Below are positions 35,159 through 45,608 of a stretch of DNA of 64,000 nt, piece after piece. Each line of letters starts with the position of its first letter. The first letter of the stretch is position 1. The DNA is from DATFQI01 sp963816955 (GTDB lineage: Bacteria > Actinomycetota > Thermoleophilia > Solirubrobacterales > Solirubrobacteraceae). Made by a program: the position numbers and the translations under genes. Under the pieces are notes generated by a model. That model had not been told where the DNA came from. It saw only the letters and a program-made list of their open reading frames with translations, and ran no database searches. The DNA lies in NCBI GenBank assembly GCA_963816955.1, contig CAWFME010000005.1:372001-436000 (forward strand), read 5' to 3'.

Positions 35159-35712
35159 CGCCGGAGCGCGTCGATGCGCTCGTAGCGCTCGCTGAACTCG
35201 CGCAGCGCGCGGGCGGAGTCCCACGGCTCGAGGTCGATGTCGAGCTCCTCGGCGCCGTCGAGCTCGGGCCAGTGCCAGGTGACCTCGCTGAACGTGCGCC
35301 GCTCGGCTGCCAGCAGCGCCTTGTCGAGCGGCTTGACCCGCGCGGCGGCCTCGGGCAGCGCGAAGCGCTCGGCGATCACGGCCTCCAGCCGCTTCTCGGC
35401 GACGCGGAACGCCGCGCCGAGCTCGCTGCGGTGCTTGAGCGGGTGCGGAAGGTCGCCGAGGTAGGCCTCGGCGGCGTCGTGCAGCAGCGCGGCCATCAGC
35501 TCGTCGGGCGTCGCGCCGCGCGCTTCGAGCAGGTCGCAGACGATCACGGAGTGCTGGGCGACGGAGTAGAAGGCCTTCGAGTGCCCGCCGAAGCGGCACA
35601 GGTTCGAGAGCGCGCGGGCGATGTCGGCGGGGTCGATGTCCTCGACGGCCGCGTCGAGCGGATTCACGCGGCGGCCGGACAGCGTCTGGATGAAGGGGCC
35701 GGGCTCGAGCAC
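35155..35712 (-). CDS. HD-domain phosphohydrolase (YfbR-like)
   Basis: 185 aa. The HD pattern is complete: HSKAFYSVAQHSVIVCDLL, then ALLHDAAEAYLGDLPHPLKH with the metal-binding HD, and KPLDKALLAAERRTF near the end. Enzymes of this group remove phosphate from nucleotides such as dNMPs. GTG 35712 is favoured because TACGAT lies 8 nt upstream on the minus strand (35721-35726); a TTG at 35721 is the alternative. Its stop overlaps that of the convergent sigma factor by 3 nt. Confidence 0.85.
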   Translation of the reverse strand: MLEPGPFIQTLSGRRVNPLDAAVEDIDPADIARALSNLCRFGGHSKAFYSVAQHSVIVCDLLEARGATPDELMAALLHDAAEAYLGDLPHPLKHRSELGAAFRVAEKRLEAVIAERFALPEAAARVKPLDKALLAAERRTFSEVTWHWPELDGAEELDIDLEPWDSARALREFSERYERIDALRR

Positions 35713-35726
35713 TTCCGTCAATCGTA

Positions 35727-36791
35727 TTACTGCCGCGGCGGCGCGGTGGTCCGGCGCACCAGCAGCTCCAGCTCCAGGCGCTCGTCGCGCGCCTGCCCCG
35801 GCCCCTCGCGCAGCGCCGCCACGAGCAGCTCGATGCCGCGCCGGCCGCTCTCCTCGAGCGGCTGGTGGACCGTGGTCAGGCCGACGTAGGGCGCGACCTC
35901 GATGTCGTCGAAGCCGACGACCGACAGGTCGCCCGGCACGTCGAAGCCCTCGTAGCGAGCGGCCTCCAGGACGCCGAGGGCCTGCGTGTCGGAGGCGGCG
36001 AAGATCGCGGTCGGCGGCTCGTCGAGCGACAGCAGCTCGCGCGTGAGGCGGTGTGCGACCGGGCGCCCGTGGGAGCCCTTGCGCTCGAGCTCGCGGTCGG
36101 CCACGATGCCGGCCTGCTGGAGCGCTTGCCGGTAGCCCTCGCGGCGGTGGTCGCTGGCCACGAAGCCGAAGTCCGGATCGGGACGGTCGCCCACGAACGC
36201 GATCCGCTCGTGGCCGAGCTCGATCAGGTGGCTCGTGGCGAGCAGGCCGCCGGCGACGTCGTCGATCGAGAGGCTCGTCAGGCGCGGGTGGTGGGCGTCG
36301 AGCAGGACGACCGGCGCGCCCGCGCGCCGGAACGCCTCCGCCTCGGCGTCGGTCGGGGCCAGCGAGGTGATCAGCAGGCCGTCGCTGCGGTCCAGCGGGG
36401 CGCGGCGGCCGAGGTACTCGTCGCGGTGCGACGGGGTGGCGACGTTGCAGACGACGAGCTCGAAGCCCGCGGCGTCGACCGCCGCGAGCACCCCGCGCAT
36501 GCGCTCGACCGCCGAGGGGTGGGTGAAGAACGGGATGACCAGCGCGAGCGTGTCCGTGGCGCCCGTGACGAGCGAGCGCGCGCTGGCGCTCGGGCGGTAG
36601 TCGAGGTCCTGGATCGCGGCCAGCACGCGGGTGCGCGCCTTCTGGCTGACCTGGCCGCCGTTGAGCACGCGCGAGACCGTGCTCGCGCCGACGCCCGCCT
36701 GCGACGCCACCTCGGCGATCGTGGCCGCGGCGCCCTTGCGCCGCGGTTCGGGCCTGGCCCTGTCGCTCGACGCGAACGGCACCTGCGCCAT
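35727..36791 (-). CDS. LacI family transcriptional regulator (second copy in the window)
   Basis: 354 aa. HTH ATIAEVASQAGVGASTVSRV and hinge LNGGQVSQKARTRV, then the effector domain (LALVIPFFTHPSAVERMR, ELVVCNVATPSHRDEYLG, SLSIDDVAGGLLATSHLIE, AIFAASDTQALGVLEAARYE, SVVGFDDIEVAPYVGLTTVH). It would repress a catabolic gene set until an inducer binds. The start ATG 36791 lies 8 nt after the DUF2867 stop, so it may be the last regulator gene of the minus-strand operon. No sugar transport genes are next to it. Confidence 0.94.
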   Translation of the reverse strand: MAQVPFASSDRARPEPRRKGAAATIAEVASQAGVGASTVSRVLNGGQVSQKARTRVLAAIQDLDYRPSASARSLVTGATDTLALVIPFFTHPSAVERMRGVLAAVDAAGFELVVCNVATPSHRDEYLGRRAPLDRSDGLLITSLAPTDAEAEAFRRAGAPVVLLDAHHPRLTSLSIDDVAGGLLATSHLIELGHERIAFVGDRPDPDFGFVASDHRREGYRQALQQAGIVADRELERKGSHGRPVAHRLTRELLSLDEPPTAIFAASDTQALGVLEAARYEGFDVPGDLSVVGFDDIEVAPYVGLTTVHQPLEESGRRGIELLVAALREGPGQARDERLELELLVRRTTAPPRQ

Positions 36792-36799
36792 CTTGCCAG

Positions 36800-37372
36800 T
36801 CAGGCCCCCTCCCGCCACCGCCGCTCGAGGTCGCGCAGCAGCAGCGGGTACACGATCCGGTGCCGGAACGGCTTGATCGCCGCCATGTAGGCGGCCCCGA
36901 GCCGCCCGTTGCGCTTGACGAGCACCGCCATCTGGCCATGGTGGCCGCCGTCGCCGTCCGCGACCCAGCCGAGGTGGATGACCCCGTGCATCGTGCGGTT
37001 GGCGAGCTCCGCCGCCCACTCGTCGTGGGTCTCGTACAGCGGCTCGAACGGGAGCTTCGGGGCCGGCCCCGCCGGGCCGTCGCGGAGGTCCGGCGGCAGT
37101 CGGTCGCGCAGCCTCGGCACCCGGCCGCCGGCGCCGCCGTCGTCATCGTCCCAGCCGAACAGCGCTCCGAGCTTCCAGCGCAGCGCGAACAGCGCGCCGA
37201 GCACCTTCGACGATTCCGCGGGGTCCGCCGTCGCGACCAGCTCGACGAGCCGCGGCAGGTCGTCGGGCCCGCCCGGCGTGGGGAGGGCCCACACGTCCTC
37301 CAGCGCGAAGTCCGGCGTCAGCGCGTGGATCCGCCAGGGCCGGGCGAGGTGGGCGCTGTCCGGGAGCCGCAT
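36800..37372 (-). CDS. DUF2867 family protein
   Basis: 190 aa. AHLARPWRIHALTPDFALEDV at the start, LFGWDDDDGG in the middle and THDEWAAELANRTMHGVIHL, GQMAVLVKRNGRLGAAYMAA and RHRIVYPLLLRDLERRW at the end match DUF2867, a family of unknown function. No catalytic motif is certain. ATG 37372 is 4 nt after the stop of the UvrA-like gene, so they are co-transcribed. Confidence 0.82.
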   Translation of the reverse strand: MRLPDSAHLARPWRIHALTPDFALEDVWALPTPGGPDDLPRLVELVATADPAESSKVLGALFALRWKLGALFGWDDDDGGAGGRVPRLRDRLPPDLRDGPAGPAPKLPFEPLYETHDEWAAELANRTMHGVIHLGWVADGDGGHHGQMAVLVKRNGRLGAAYMAAIKPFRHRIVYPLLLRDLERRWREGA

Positions 37373-37376
37373 CTCG

Positions 37377-39733
<2,357 letters not shown>

Positions 39734-39737
<4 letters not shown>

Positions 39738-40180
39738 GGGCACGATGGTATGGAGGCGACCCACACGTCGCCTTCCGCGTGGCGGAGCAGCCAGCGCCCG
39801 CTGTCCGGGTAGTGCACGTTGGCCGGCAGGCCCGTCGTCGTCAGCAGCAGGGCGCGGACGTCCGACTCGCTCCGGTTGCTGAGCTGGTGCGCGCCGGACG
39901 GGCCCTCCGGGAGGCAGATGAGGTCGCCCGGCGCGAGCGTGCGCTCCCCCGCGGGCGCCCGCAGCACCGGCGCGCCCGAGATCACGTAGAGCCACTCCTC
40001 GATCCCGTGGTGGTAGTGGTACGGCCAGATCGGCACGCCCGCCCCGGCCTCGTACACGCTCGCGCCGATCCGCCGGGCGCCCAGGCGGGGACCCAGCGTC
40101 GCCGCGACGTGCCGGAAGCCAGCTTCGTCGAGCAGCTCGTCCAGCTCGACACGGAGGATGTTCACCGTTTCGCCGCCCAC
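39734..40180 (-). CDS. Cupin domain protein
   Basis: 148 aa. The two cupin motifs are visible: IWPYHYHHGIEEWLYVISG with His and Glu metal ligands, and ERTLAPGDLICLPEGPSGAH. Likely a small-molecule or metal-binding single-domain cupin of unknown substrate. GTG 40180 is the longest start; GTG 40165 (NILRVELDELL) is possible. It overlaps the UvrA-like gene by 4 nt and heads that operon. Confidence 0.86.
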
Positions 40181-40248
40181 CCCCGGAAGGCTCGCACGTC
40201 GCGCCGCCGATACCGCGCCTCACGCCGGTCACGGGTACGTTGGTGGCC

Positions 40249-40566
40249 GTGGGCTCACGCATCATGTACGTGGAGACCCGCTGGCCCGACAACCGCATGA
40301 GGTCGGGCCGCATCGCGCGGGTGCGCTCGTCGAAGACCGGCCGGACCCTCTACCTCGACGGCAAGACGTTCGAGGGACTCGGGATGGGTGAGTACCGCGA
40401 GACAGAAACCGGCGAGAGCCACTGGTTCTCGGGTCCGAGGAGGGACGGCAACGATCGCAAGGGCGTCTCGAGCAGCGTCCCGATCGAGATCGACGAGGAC
40501 GTTCGCCGCGAGTACTGGACCGAGATCCGCGCACTCCCCGAGCGGTCCGCCGAGCCCAGGACATAG
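40249..40566 (+). CDS. Small conserved-looking protein of unknown function
   Basis: 105 aa: RIMYVETRWPDNRMRSGRI, a Gly-rich turn GKTFEGLGMGEYRETETG, and DVRREYWTEIRALPERS. It resembles a group of about 100-aa bacterial proteins sometimes mislabelled as DXP synthase; there is no such enzyme domain here. GTG 40249 is selected because TACGTT at 40236-40241 lies 7 nt before it. It is the last chromosomal gene before the mobile region. Confidence 0.65.
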   Translation: MGSRIMYVETRWPDNRMRSGRIARVRSSKTGRTLYLDGKTFEGLGMGEYRETETGESHWFSGPRRDGNDRKGVSSSVPIEIDEDVRREYWTEIRALPERSAEPRT

Positions 40567-40593
40567 GGCGCAGCACCCGCGGATCGACGCGGA

Positions 40594-40727
40594 GGGTGCG
40601 ATCCAGTCTCACGCGGTCGCGGATAGTCGGCGTGAGCACGGGAACGGCTCTACGACGCCGATCGCATCAGTGCGTGTGTTCCTGCCCGGCTCGTTCCGGA
40701 CGCCAGTGTGTTCCCTCTTCGTTCCCC
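40594..40727 (+). repeat. Left-end sequence of element A (att-like core plus arm repeat)
   Basis: Core GGGTGCGATCCAG at 40594-40606. TCTCA and GCGGTCG follow as in element B. GGCTCGTTCCGGAC begins 94 nt after the core start, and GTGTTCCCTCTTCGTTCCCC at 40708-40727 is one of four related 20-mers. Bases 40567-40593 and 40728-40840 hold no gene. Confidence 0.6.
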
Positions 40728-40840
40728 AGGCTCGACTGGCACCTCACAGTCGAGCTATCGACAGCAGCGAAAGCGGCAACGACGTACTGAGAGGGGGGCG
40801 GACCGCGAAGCTCAGCCCAGAGAGACGACCAGCCCGGCGG

Positions 40841-42106
40841 CTAGTGCCCGAGGAGATCCCTCGCCTCGCCCTCGGCCTCATGCTCGAAAGCGGGTGCCAT
40901 CAGCTCGATCTCCTCGGCGCCAAGGCCATGGCCACGTGCGACCTCCTGCCAGCCGGAAGTCGCGTCGTAGACCTCACCCAGCACCTGTCTGGCGCCGGAG
41001 TGATCGAGGCGGAACATGGCGGCGACCTCCATGACCAGTTCGGCACTGGCGGACGTATCGGCCTCGTCGATGGCGGTGTTCAGGTGGCGCTCGCCCCCGC
41101 GCGGGTCGGGGTTGAGGTCGAAGGCGGGCGACAGCCGCCACCCGGCGTTGCTAGTGCGCAGGAAACCGTGGTTGCGCAAGTGGTCGTCGTAGTTGGAGAT
41201 CAGCACCGAGAAGGCAATCCGCCGCCACAGCTCCTGCAGGTCGGCGGTGGCGGCGGCCGACCGTTCCTCGATGACGGCCGCGATTTCCAGGTAGCTGCCC
41301 CGATCGCCTTCGGTGCCCTCCAGCATGGTCATGGCGCTGGCGTAGCCGATGCGCTTCGCGCCGGCGCGGTCGAAGCGGTCGACGGCCACGACGGCCTTGC
41401 CGTCGATGACGTGCAGCCTAAAGTCGGGGACGCGGATCCCGGCCTCGCGCGCGAGTTGCAAGGCGACCGCCTCCCAGCGCATGACGTCCCAGTCGTCGTT
41501 CGCAGGGCTGGGGAACTTGGCGATGGCAATTTGTCCCTGCTCGTCGAGCACGTGCGCCTTGGGCCGGGCGCCACCCAGCGAGCTTCCGCCGCGCAGCAGC
41601 GCCGCGAGTTCTTCCTCGCTCTCCTGGTCGCGCTCGACACGCTCGGCAGCGCTGAGGAAGCGCGGCAGGTCGAGCAGCGCCGGAACGCCCTCCTCGGGCA
41701 CGGCCAGGAACTCGCCGCCATCTGGGTCGCGGAAGCGCAACGCGCCCTGACGTAGGTCGTCGCGAACCCCGAGCAGGTAGTCGGATTCGCCGAAGCTGCG
41801 CGCGGTTCCCCCCTCGCGCTTGGCCCGCTTGCGTTCGGCGCGGCCGATGAGCCGTCGGCCCCAGCGATCAGGGGCGCAGTCGGCGAAGGCGCCGAAACTG
41901 GCCCGGTCGGGCGCGGTGTGCTGGGTGCCGGAGACCAGAGGGAGCCGCGGGTCCAGCGGGTAGGCACCCTTGCGGCCGAGGTAGGAGGGCTCGTAGGCGA
42001 AGCTCTGCGACTCGGTATCGCGGCGCCCTCGGCGCGCCCACAACCGGCCGGCCAGTACCTCCTCCTCAACCAGATCGACGAGGACGTCGACCACGCGCTC
42101 GGACAT
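40841..42106 (-). CDS. hipA: HipA-family serine/threonine kinase toxin
   Basis: 421 aa. The N-terminal HipA_N part (VLAGRLWARRGRRDTESQSF, FGAFADCAPDRWGRRLI) precedes a kinase fold: GGSSLGGARPKAHV is the Ser-containing phosphate loop (S175/S176), IAIAKFPS has the ATP lysine (K197), VDRFDR follows, SNYDDHLRNHGF carries the catalytic Asp (about 307/308), and LSPAFDLNP the metal-binding Asp (330). HipA kinases phosphorylate targets such as GltX or other tRNA synthetases and halt growth. The ATG overlaps the hipB stop by 1 nt (TAATG). It is the only complete cargo of element A. Confidence 0.93.
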   Translation of the reverse strand: MSERVVDVLVDLVEEEVLAGRLWARRGRRDTESQSFAYEPSYLGRKGAYPLDPRLPLVSGTQHTAPDRASFGAFADCAPDRWGRRLIGRAERKRAKREGGTARSFGESDYLLGVRDDLRQGALRFRDPDGGEFLAVPEEGVPALLDLPRFLSAAERVERDQESEEELAALLRGGSSLGGARPKAHVLDEQGQIAIAKFPSPANDDWDVMRWEAVALQLAREAGIRVPDFRLHVIDGKAVVAVDRFDRAGAKRIGYASAMTMLEGTEGDRGSYLEIAAVIEERSAAATADLQELWRRIAFSVLISNYDDHLRNHGFLRTSNAGWRLSPAFDLNPDPRGGERHLNTAIDEADTSASAELVMEVAAMFRLDHSGARQVLGEVYDATSGWQEVARGHGLGAEEIELMAPAFEHEAEGEARDLLGH

Positions 42107-42435
42107 TAGGGTCGCCGCAGGTCACGGGGACGCACCCGTTGGGGCAGCCGCTCGTCGGCGCGCAACCGCCCAACATCGGTCTCGTAGGGGTCGACGGCGC
42201 GCACCACGCCGTCGAGTACACCGAGCGCATGCAGTACCCGCAGCAGGTTCTCCGCGCTCACCGCGCCGTCGCCCTGTTCGATGCGGCTGATCGTGGTGCG
42301 GTGCAACCCCGCGCGGTCGGCAAGCTGGACCTGCGTGAGGTCGCTGAGCCTGCGCCACGCGCGGACGTTCTCGGCCAGGTCGCGCATCGCGCGCCGCACG
42401 GCAATCGGGGTTCGGGATGAAGACTGAGCAGGCAT
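42106..42435 (-). CDS. hipB: HipB-type XRE antitoxin
   Basis: 109 aa. An XRE helix-turn-helix (TQVQLADRAGLHRTTISRIE) and a C-terminal extension of about 40 residues that in HipB helps bind the toxin. ATG 42435 (MPAQSSSRTP) was chosen because a promoter with two operators lies directly upstream. It would repress hipBA and neutralise HipA. Stop and hipA start overlap as TAATG. Confidence 0.88.
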   Translation of the reverse strand: MPAQSSSRTPIAVRRAMRDLAENVRAWRRLSDLTQVQLADRAGLHRTTISRIEQGDGAVSAENLLRVLHALGVLDGVVRAVDPYETDVGRLRADERLPQRVRPRDLRRP

Positions 42436-42438
42436 AAG

Positions 42439-42485
42439 GTCGCTTTCGAGCGATATTGTAGCGCACAAAGTCGCTTTCAAGCGAC
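42439..42485 (-). promoter_or_regulatory. hipBA promoter with paired palindromic operators
   Basis: GTCGCTTTCAAGCGAC at 42470-42485 is a perfect palindrome with 7-bp arms and a 2-bp centre; GTCGCTTTCGAGCGAT at 42439-42454 is a near copy. Centres are 31 bp apart, about three helical turns. TACAAT (minus strand, 42455-42460) lies between them as -10. Binding of two HipB dimers on one DNA face would block the promoter. Confidence 0.75.
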
Positions 42486-42862
42486 TTTCTCGCACAGGGG
42501 ATGCCATGGTCTTCTGCGCTGCGGCGGGGCCCCTCGCCGCGCGTATCTCGCCGAGTCATCCCGGCGGGCCATACGCGCCCGGCGCGCGGCGCATCGCCTC
42601 GGGCGGGTCAGCGCTGTCGTGAGGGCGGCCGAGCTGGCACGAACATGGCAGCGACTCTCGGACTTCGACTCTCGGTCTCACCGCCGCCCTTTCGCTTCGA
42701 AGCAAGCGTGATAGTCGCTGGCGACGTGACCGGGTCTACTTGCAGCGCTTCTCGCCGAGGCGACCGGTTTCCGTCCTTACCGGCTACTTGGCCAGCGCCG
42801 AAACCGTAGCTCGATGTGGCGTGGACCCCGTCGGCGTTGACACTCAGGCCGCTGGGATCGAC
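42486..42862. other. Non-coding stretch in element A
   Basis: No gene can be supported. It contains no recognisable domain in any frame, no hairpin of note, and ends where similarity to the element B right end begins. Confidence 0.5.
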
Positions 42863-43008
42863 TGGTCGTCGTCCCTCTCAGTTCCCCGAGGCCCCCGAGA
42901 ACGACCTGAGCCCGGACAGCAGAACGCCCGAAACCCGCGTAGAGGCCGCGGATCCCGGGCGATGGAGCTAGGGGGACTCGAACCCCCGACCTCCTGGGTG
43001 CGATTCAG
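42863..43008 (+). pseudogene. Integrase 3' remnant and tRNA-Ala fragment (right end of element A)
   Basis: About 42868-43008 matches 51788-51929 with few differences: the last codons of the integrase, ending in the GGLEPPTSWV read across the tRNA, and 46 nt of tRNA-Ala on the minus strand (42963-43008), from the discriminator base into the anticodon stem. One base of the core differs (GATT for GATC). It serves as the left attachment site of element B. The rest of the integrase is absent. Confidence 0.8.
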
Positions 43009-43129
43009 TCTCAGGCGGTCGTCCACGGTGTCGCTCGGCCGGCGAACCGCACTGCGACGTCATTTCCTTCCTTCGATCCGGCGCGGGCTGGCTCGCTCCG
43101 GACACCGGAGTGTTCCCTCTCCGTTCCCC
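42996..43129 (+). repeat. Left-end sequence of element B
   Basis: Core at 42996-43008; GGCTCGCTCCGGAC starts 94 nt after the core start, exactly as in element A; GTGTTCCCTCTCCGTTCCCC at 43110-43129 is the arm-type 20-mer, also seen with changes at 40708-40727, 42868-42887 and 51788-51807. Confidence 0.65.
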
Positions 43130-43180
43130 TACGGCGGAAGTGCTCGTCGCTATCGGGTTCAGGCGAAAGCAATACCCGTC

Positions 43181-43564
43181 ATGCTGCGCGGCGCGATGAC
43201 GATCGACTACCACGGCGTCAAGCCGCCAGACCTCGACACACCGCTGATCGAGTTCGAGACAGACAATGGGTTGGTGGACCTCTACAACGACTACAGCCTG
43301 CGAGCCGCGACCTTCGACGCTGAGGGACTCGCGTTTGACTTCGCGGGCGCCAATAGCGCGAGTGTGCGGCTCCAATTCCGCGAGGTGAAGCGGCTGCGGG
43401 TCGAGCAACCGGCCGATTGGATGCCTCGGGAAGCTGATCAGATCGACCATCTGCTCATTCGCGCCGAGGGCCCCTGGCCGCGCTTCGAGTTCAAGGCCGG
43501 CGGACTGCGCTACGAGTTTGATGCCGAGGTCGTCGCTCTTGCGCGTACCTCGCCCTCGCGCTGA
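43181..43564 (+). CDS. Hypothetical cargo protein of element B
   Basis: 127 aa from ATG 43181 (ATG 43196 also possible): TIDYHGVKPPDLDTPLIEFE, DNGLVDLYNDYSLRAATF, LRFEFKAG-like strands and no membrane segment. The alternating hydrophobic pattern suggests a beta-rich single domain. I do not recognise it. Its place beside a nuclease/immunity pair makes an immunity or accessory role possible, without direct evidence. Confidence 0.55.
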   Translation: MLRGAMTIDYHGVKPPDLDTPLIEFETDNGLVDLYNDYSLRAATFDAEGLAFDFAGANSASVRLQFREVKRLRVEQPADWMPREADQIDHLLIRAEGPWPRFEFKAGGLRYEFDAEVVALARTSPSR

Positions 43565-43753
43565 GGTGCTGCTTGAGGCATGAGCGAAAGCGGCGCTAGC
43601 CCGCTACAGCGCCGCCAGCGCAAGCCCTTCCGTGGCCTGCACCCACCGAGAAAGCCGACGCGCGTCGCGGAGTGCCGCTCGCAAGGCGATGCAGCGCGTT
43701 CACGGCTCGCCCCGCTGCTCCACTCGCTCGAGAGTGCAGGAAGCCCGATGCGG

Positions 43754-44125
43754 CTAGGGACCCTCGATAACGAGCCAGCTTTCGCCCGAGTGCTGCCAGC
43801 AGTAGTCGGCGACGCGCTGGATCGCCACGAGGTGAGGGGCGAGGAGCGGGTCCGTCACGACGTCGGCGATGAACCGAGCCTCGTCGGCGATCCGGTGGGC
43901 CTGCTCGGCGTTGAGCTCGGTAGGTCCGTACGGATCAAGTGCCCTCAGTTGGTGGAGTTTGTACGCCTGCGCGAGTGAGACGACCCGTTCGAACAGGTCC
44001 TCCGGCATGACGTGCTCCGCATAGGTCGAAGCTCGGCGCGACCCGCGATATGCGCGGATCTCGACGTGCTCGCCGTCCGAGAAGGACGCCGGATCGAAGC
44101 GGTCGCTGTAGTCGGACGCGGCCAC
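43754..44125 (-). CDS. Hypothetical cargo protein of element B
   Basis: 123 aa from GTG 44125. Aromatic and acidic residues are frequent (DYSDRFDPASFSDGEHVEIR), followed by a helical half (DLFERVVSLAQAYKLHQLRA, NAEQAHRIADEARFIADVV) ending in YCWQHSGESWLVIEG. No family recognised, no signal peptide. Bases 43565-43753 before it are without a supportable gene. Confidence 0.55.
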   Translation of the reverse strand: MAASDYSDRFDPASFSDGEHVEIRAYRGSRRASTYAEHVMPEDLFERVVSLAQAYKLHQLRALDPYGPTELNAEQAHRIADEARFIADVVTDPLLAPHLVAIQRVADYCWQHSGESWLVIEGP

Positions 44126-44159
44126 CCCAACAAGGTGCCACAGCCGCTATCGGTTTGAG

Positions 44160-44177
44160 GCAGACTCAGCAGTCTGC
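44160..44177. repeat. Perfect small inverted repeat between divergent cargo genes
   Basis: GCAGACT-CAGC-AGTCTGC, 7-bp arms, lies between the minus-strand gene starting at 44125 and the small membrane protein starting at 44209. It could be an operator for both. Confidence 0.45.
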
Positions 44178-44208
44178 GTCGCTGCTAGAAGCGGGTACGA
44201 CCTGCCCT

Positions 44209-44379
44209 ATGTCGCGCCGTGTTCTTCTGATGTTCGCTTCACTCCTCGCGATCGCGGCTGGTATCGCTCAAGGGGCGGAGGTCGGTTATCCGGCTCCACT
44301 TCTCTTGGTCGCGGCCGCCCTGGTTGTCGCCGTGGTCGGTCTTCGCGCTCGCCGTCGCAGCGAGCGGCCGTCTCGCTGA
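44209..44379 (+). CDS. Small two-helix membrane protein
   Basis: 56 aa: SRRVLLMFASLLAIAAGIAQ and a second hydrophobic segment PLLLVAAALVVAVVGLRAR, with a basic C-terminus. No family recognised. TACGAC 7 nt before ATG 44209 is an imperfect leaderless box. Confidence 0.45.
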   Translation: MSRRVLLMFASLLAIAAGIAQGAEVGYPAPLLLVAAALVVAVVGLRARRRSERPSR

Positions 44380-45002
44380 CCTCGCTTTCGCATTGAGGCA
44401 AAAGCGAAAGCGCCGACAACTCCGCACAACGAATCTCCTCGAGCCACTACAGCTCGAGACTGGCAAGGCGCCTACTCCAGCCCCGACGAAACTCATCCAA
44501 GGCGCCAGCCGCAAGACCTAGATCCGCCTCAAGCGCAGCTCCCTAACGCGAACCGCAACTACGCACCGACAGACAGACACACACACACCACTGCACCCTT
44601 CGGATGCGGCTGGCGTGCCGCCGTGGCGCGTCTACGCAACCTGACTACGCCGAACATCCATTCGCGCGTAGCTCCATACGCGACGCGGGAGACTCGGTTA
44701 AGTTCCGCGCCTGCCGCACGCCTCGATGGGTGCCCTACCCCACCGGTGCCAGAACGGCGGAGGCCGGCGACTCCGGCCTCGACGCGTTGTCCATGAACGC
44801 GACCCAGGTACAGCTTCGAGCAGAAGAACAGCAACCGGGCGACGAACCGCGCCGCTCAAGTGCCGCAAGACGTTCGAGGTGCGCTTCGCTGGCGCGTTCG
44901 CCCGCGCGCCAGCGGCCAAGGCTTGCCTGAACTACTCTGGAGACGACGCACGTGTGTGTTCCACGCGGTGACTTCTCCAGGTTCCGGGTGCCGTCCCGGT
45001 GC
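44380..45002. other. Non-coding stretch of element B
   Basis: About 620 nt without a gene I can support. It contains a short CA-rich microsatellite at about 44569-44589 and a few open frames on both strands with no domain and poor codon pattern. It may hold decayed cargo. Confidence 0.5.
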
Positions 45003-45608
45003 TCAAAAACGCGCTTTGAGTGGTAGATCAGCCCAGTCCGCGGGACGCCAGCTGTTGGTCTCAAGGTCGTATCGAAAGCGATCAGCGCCGAGCGCTGCGA
45101 CCGCACGCTGAATAAAGTCGCCGAGCGACGGCGCAAACGCTTCCCCGTAGTGTTCCGTACCAATCGACGGCCAGTCGATCGAACGCAATGGCGAAACGGC
45201 GTCCAGCCTGTCGCTGCAGTCGAGCGCGATCTTCTCTTGACCTCCGGTCGACAGGATCGGTATCCATTGGGGATGCCACCAGCGGTCAGGCTGACGCAGC
45301 TCTGCAGGTAGCTCTGGGTCGGCGGCCAACTCATCGGCGGCTCGACGAAGAGACCGGTAGCCATCGAGTACGCCCGCAAGCGACAGATGCTGGCATCCGG
45401 GAAGGACGCTGAGGTCAGAGCCGTCTCGCCATCGCCACCATGTGATGGCTTCAGGGGACGGACTTACGCCGAGCGCATCGAATGCCGCCGCAATGCGCTG
45501 ATCGTCGAGCCCAGGCGGGGTTTGATCGAGGAGGCCAGGTGCAGAGCTGGTCAGTGCCGACTCAAAGGCAGCGAGTAGCGCGTCATCAAGCTGGCGGATT
45601 CGGCCCAT
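45003..45608 (-). CDS. SUKH (SMI1/KNR4) superfamily immunity-like protein
   Basis: 201 aa. The C-terminal two thirds show the SMI1/KNR4 pattern: ITWWRWRDGSDLSVLPG, RWWHPQWIPILSTGGQEKIA with LDCSD, and GEAFAPSLGDFIQRAVAAL. SUKH proteins commonly neutralise nuclease toxins of polymorphic systems. ATG 45608 lies inside the end of the nuclease gene (overlap 23 nt), so toxin and immunity protein are made together, as expected for such a pair. A role outside immunity is possible, since SUKH domains also occur alone. Confidence 0.78.
   Translation of the reverse strand: MGRIRQLDDALLAAFESALTSSAPGLLDQTPPGLDDQRIAAAFDALGVSPSPEAITWWRWRDGSDLSVLPGCQHLSLAGVLDGYRSLRRAADELAADPELPAELRQPDRWWHPQWIPILSTGGQEKIALDCSDRLDAVSPLRSIDWPSIGTEHYGEAFAPSLGDFIQRAVAALGADRFRYDLETNSWRPADWADLPLKARF

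Larger units (their letters stand above)
40594..43008. mobile_element. Element A: degenerate tRNA-Ala-associated element carrying hipBA
   Basis: Left end 40594-40727 matches the left end of element B (same core GGGTGCGATYCAG, same spacing to a second conserved block). The right end, 42863-43008, copies the right end of element B: the last part of an integrase gene and 46 nt of tRNA-Ala. No intact recombinase is inside. It looks like a remnant or a cis-mobilizable element (CIME) next to a related mobile element. No tRNA 3' half is found left of 40594, so the left boundary may be altered. Confidence 0.6.

Noticed and set aside
42740..43564. A 274-codon frame reading GGLEPPTSWV
   Set aside because: It runs across the integrase remnant and antisense through the tRNA-Ala fragment. 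Only the part from 43181 is plausible as a gene.
44569..44589. CA-rich microsatellite
   Set aside because: Too short and isolated to suggest phase variation, and not in or next to a supportable gene.
44559..44834. A 91-codon frame on the minus strand in element B
   Set aside because: Low-complexity composition, no start signal and no domain; it overlaps equally long frames on the other strand.
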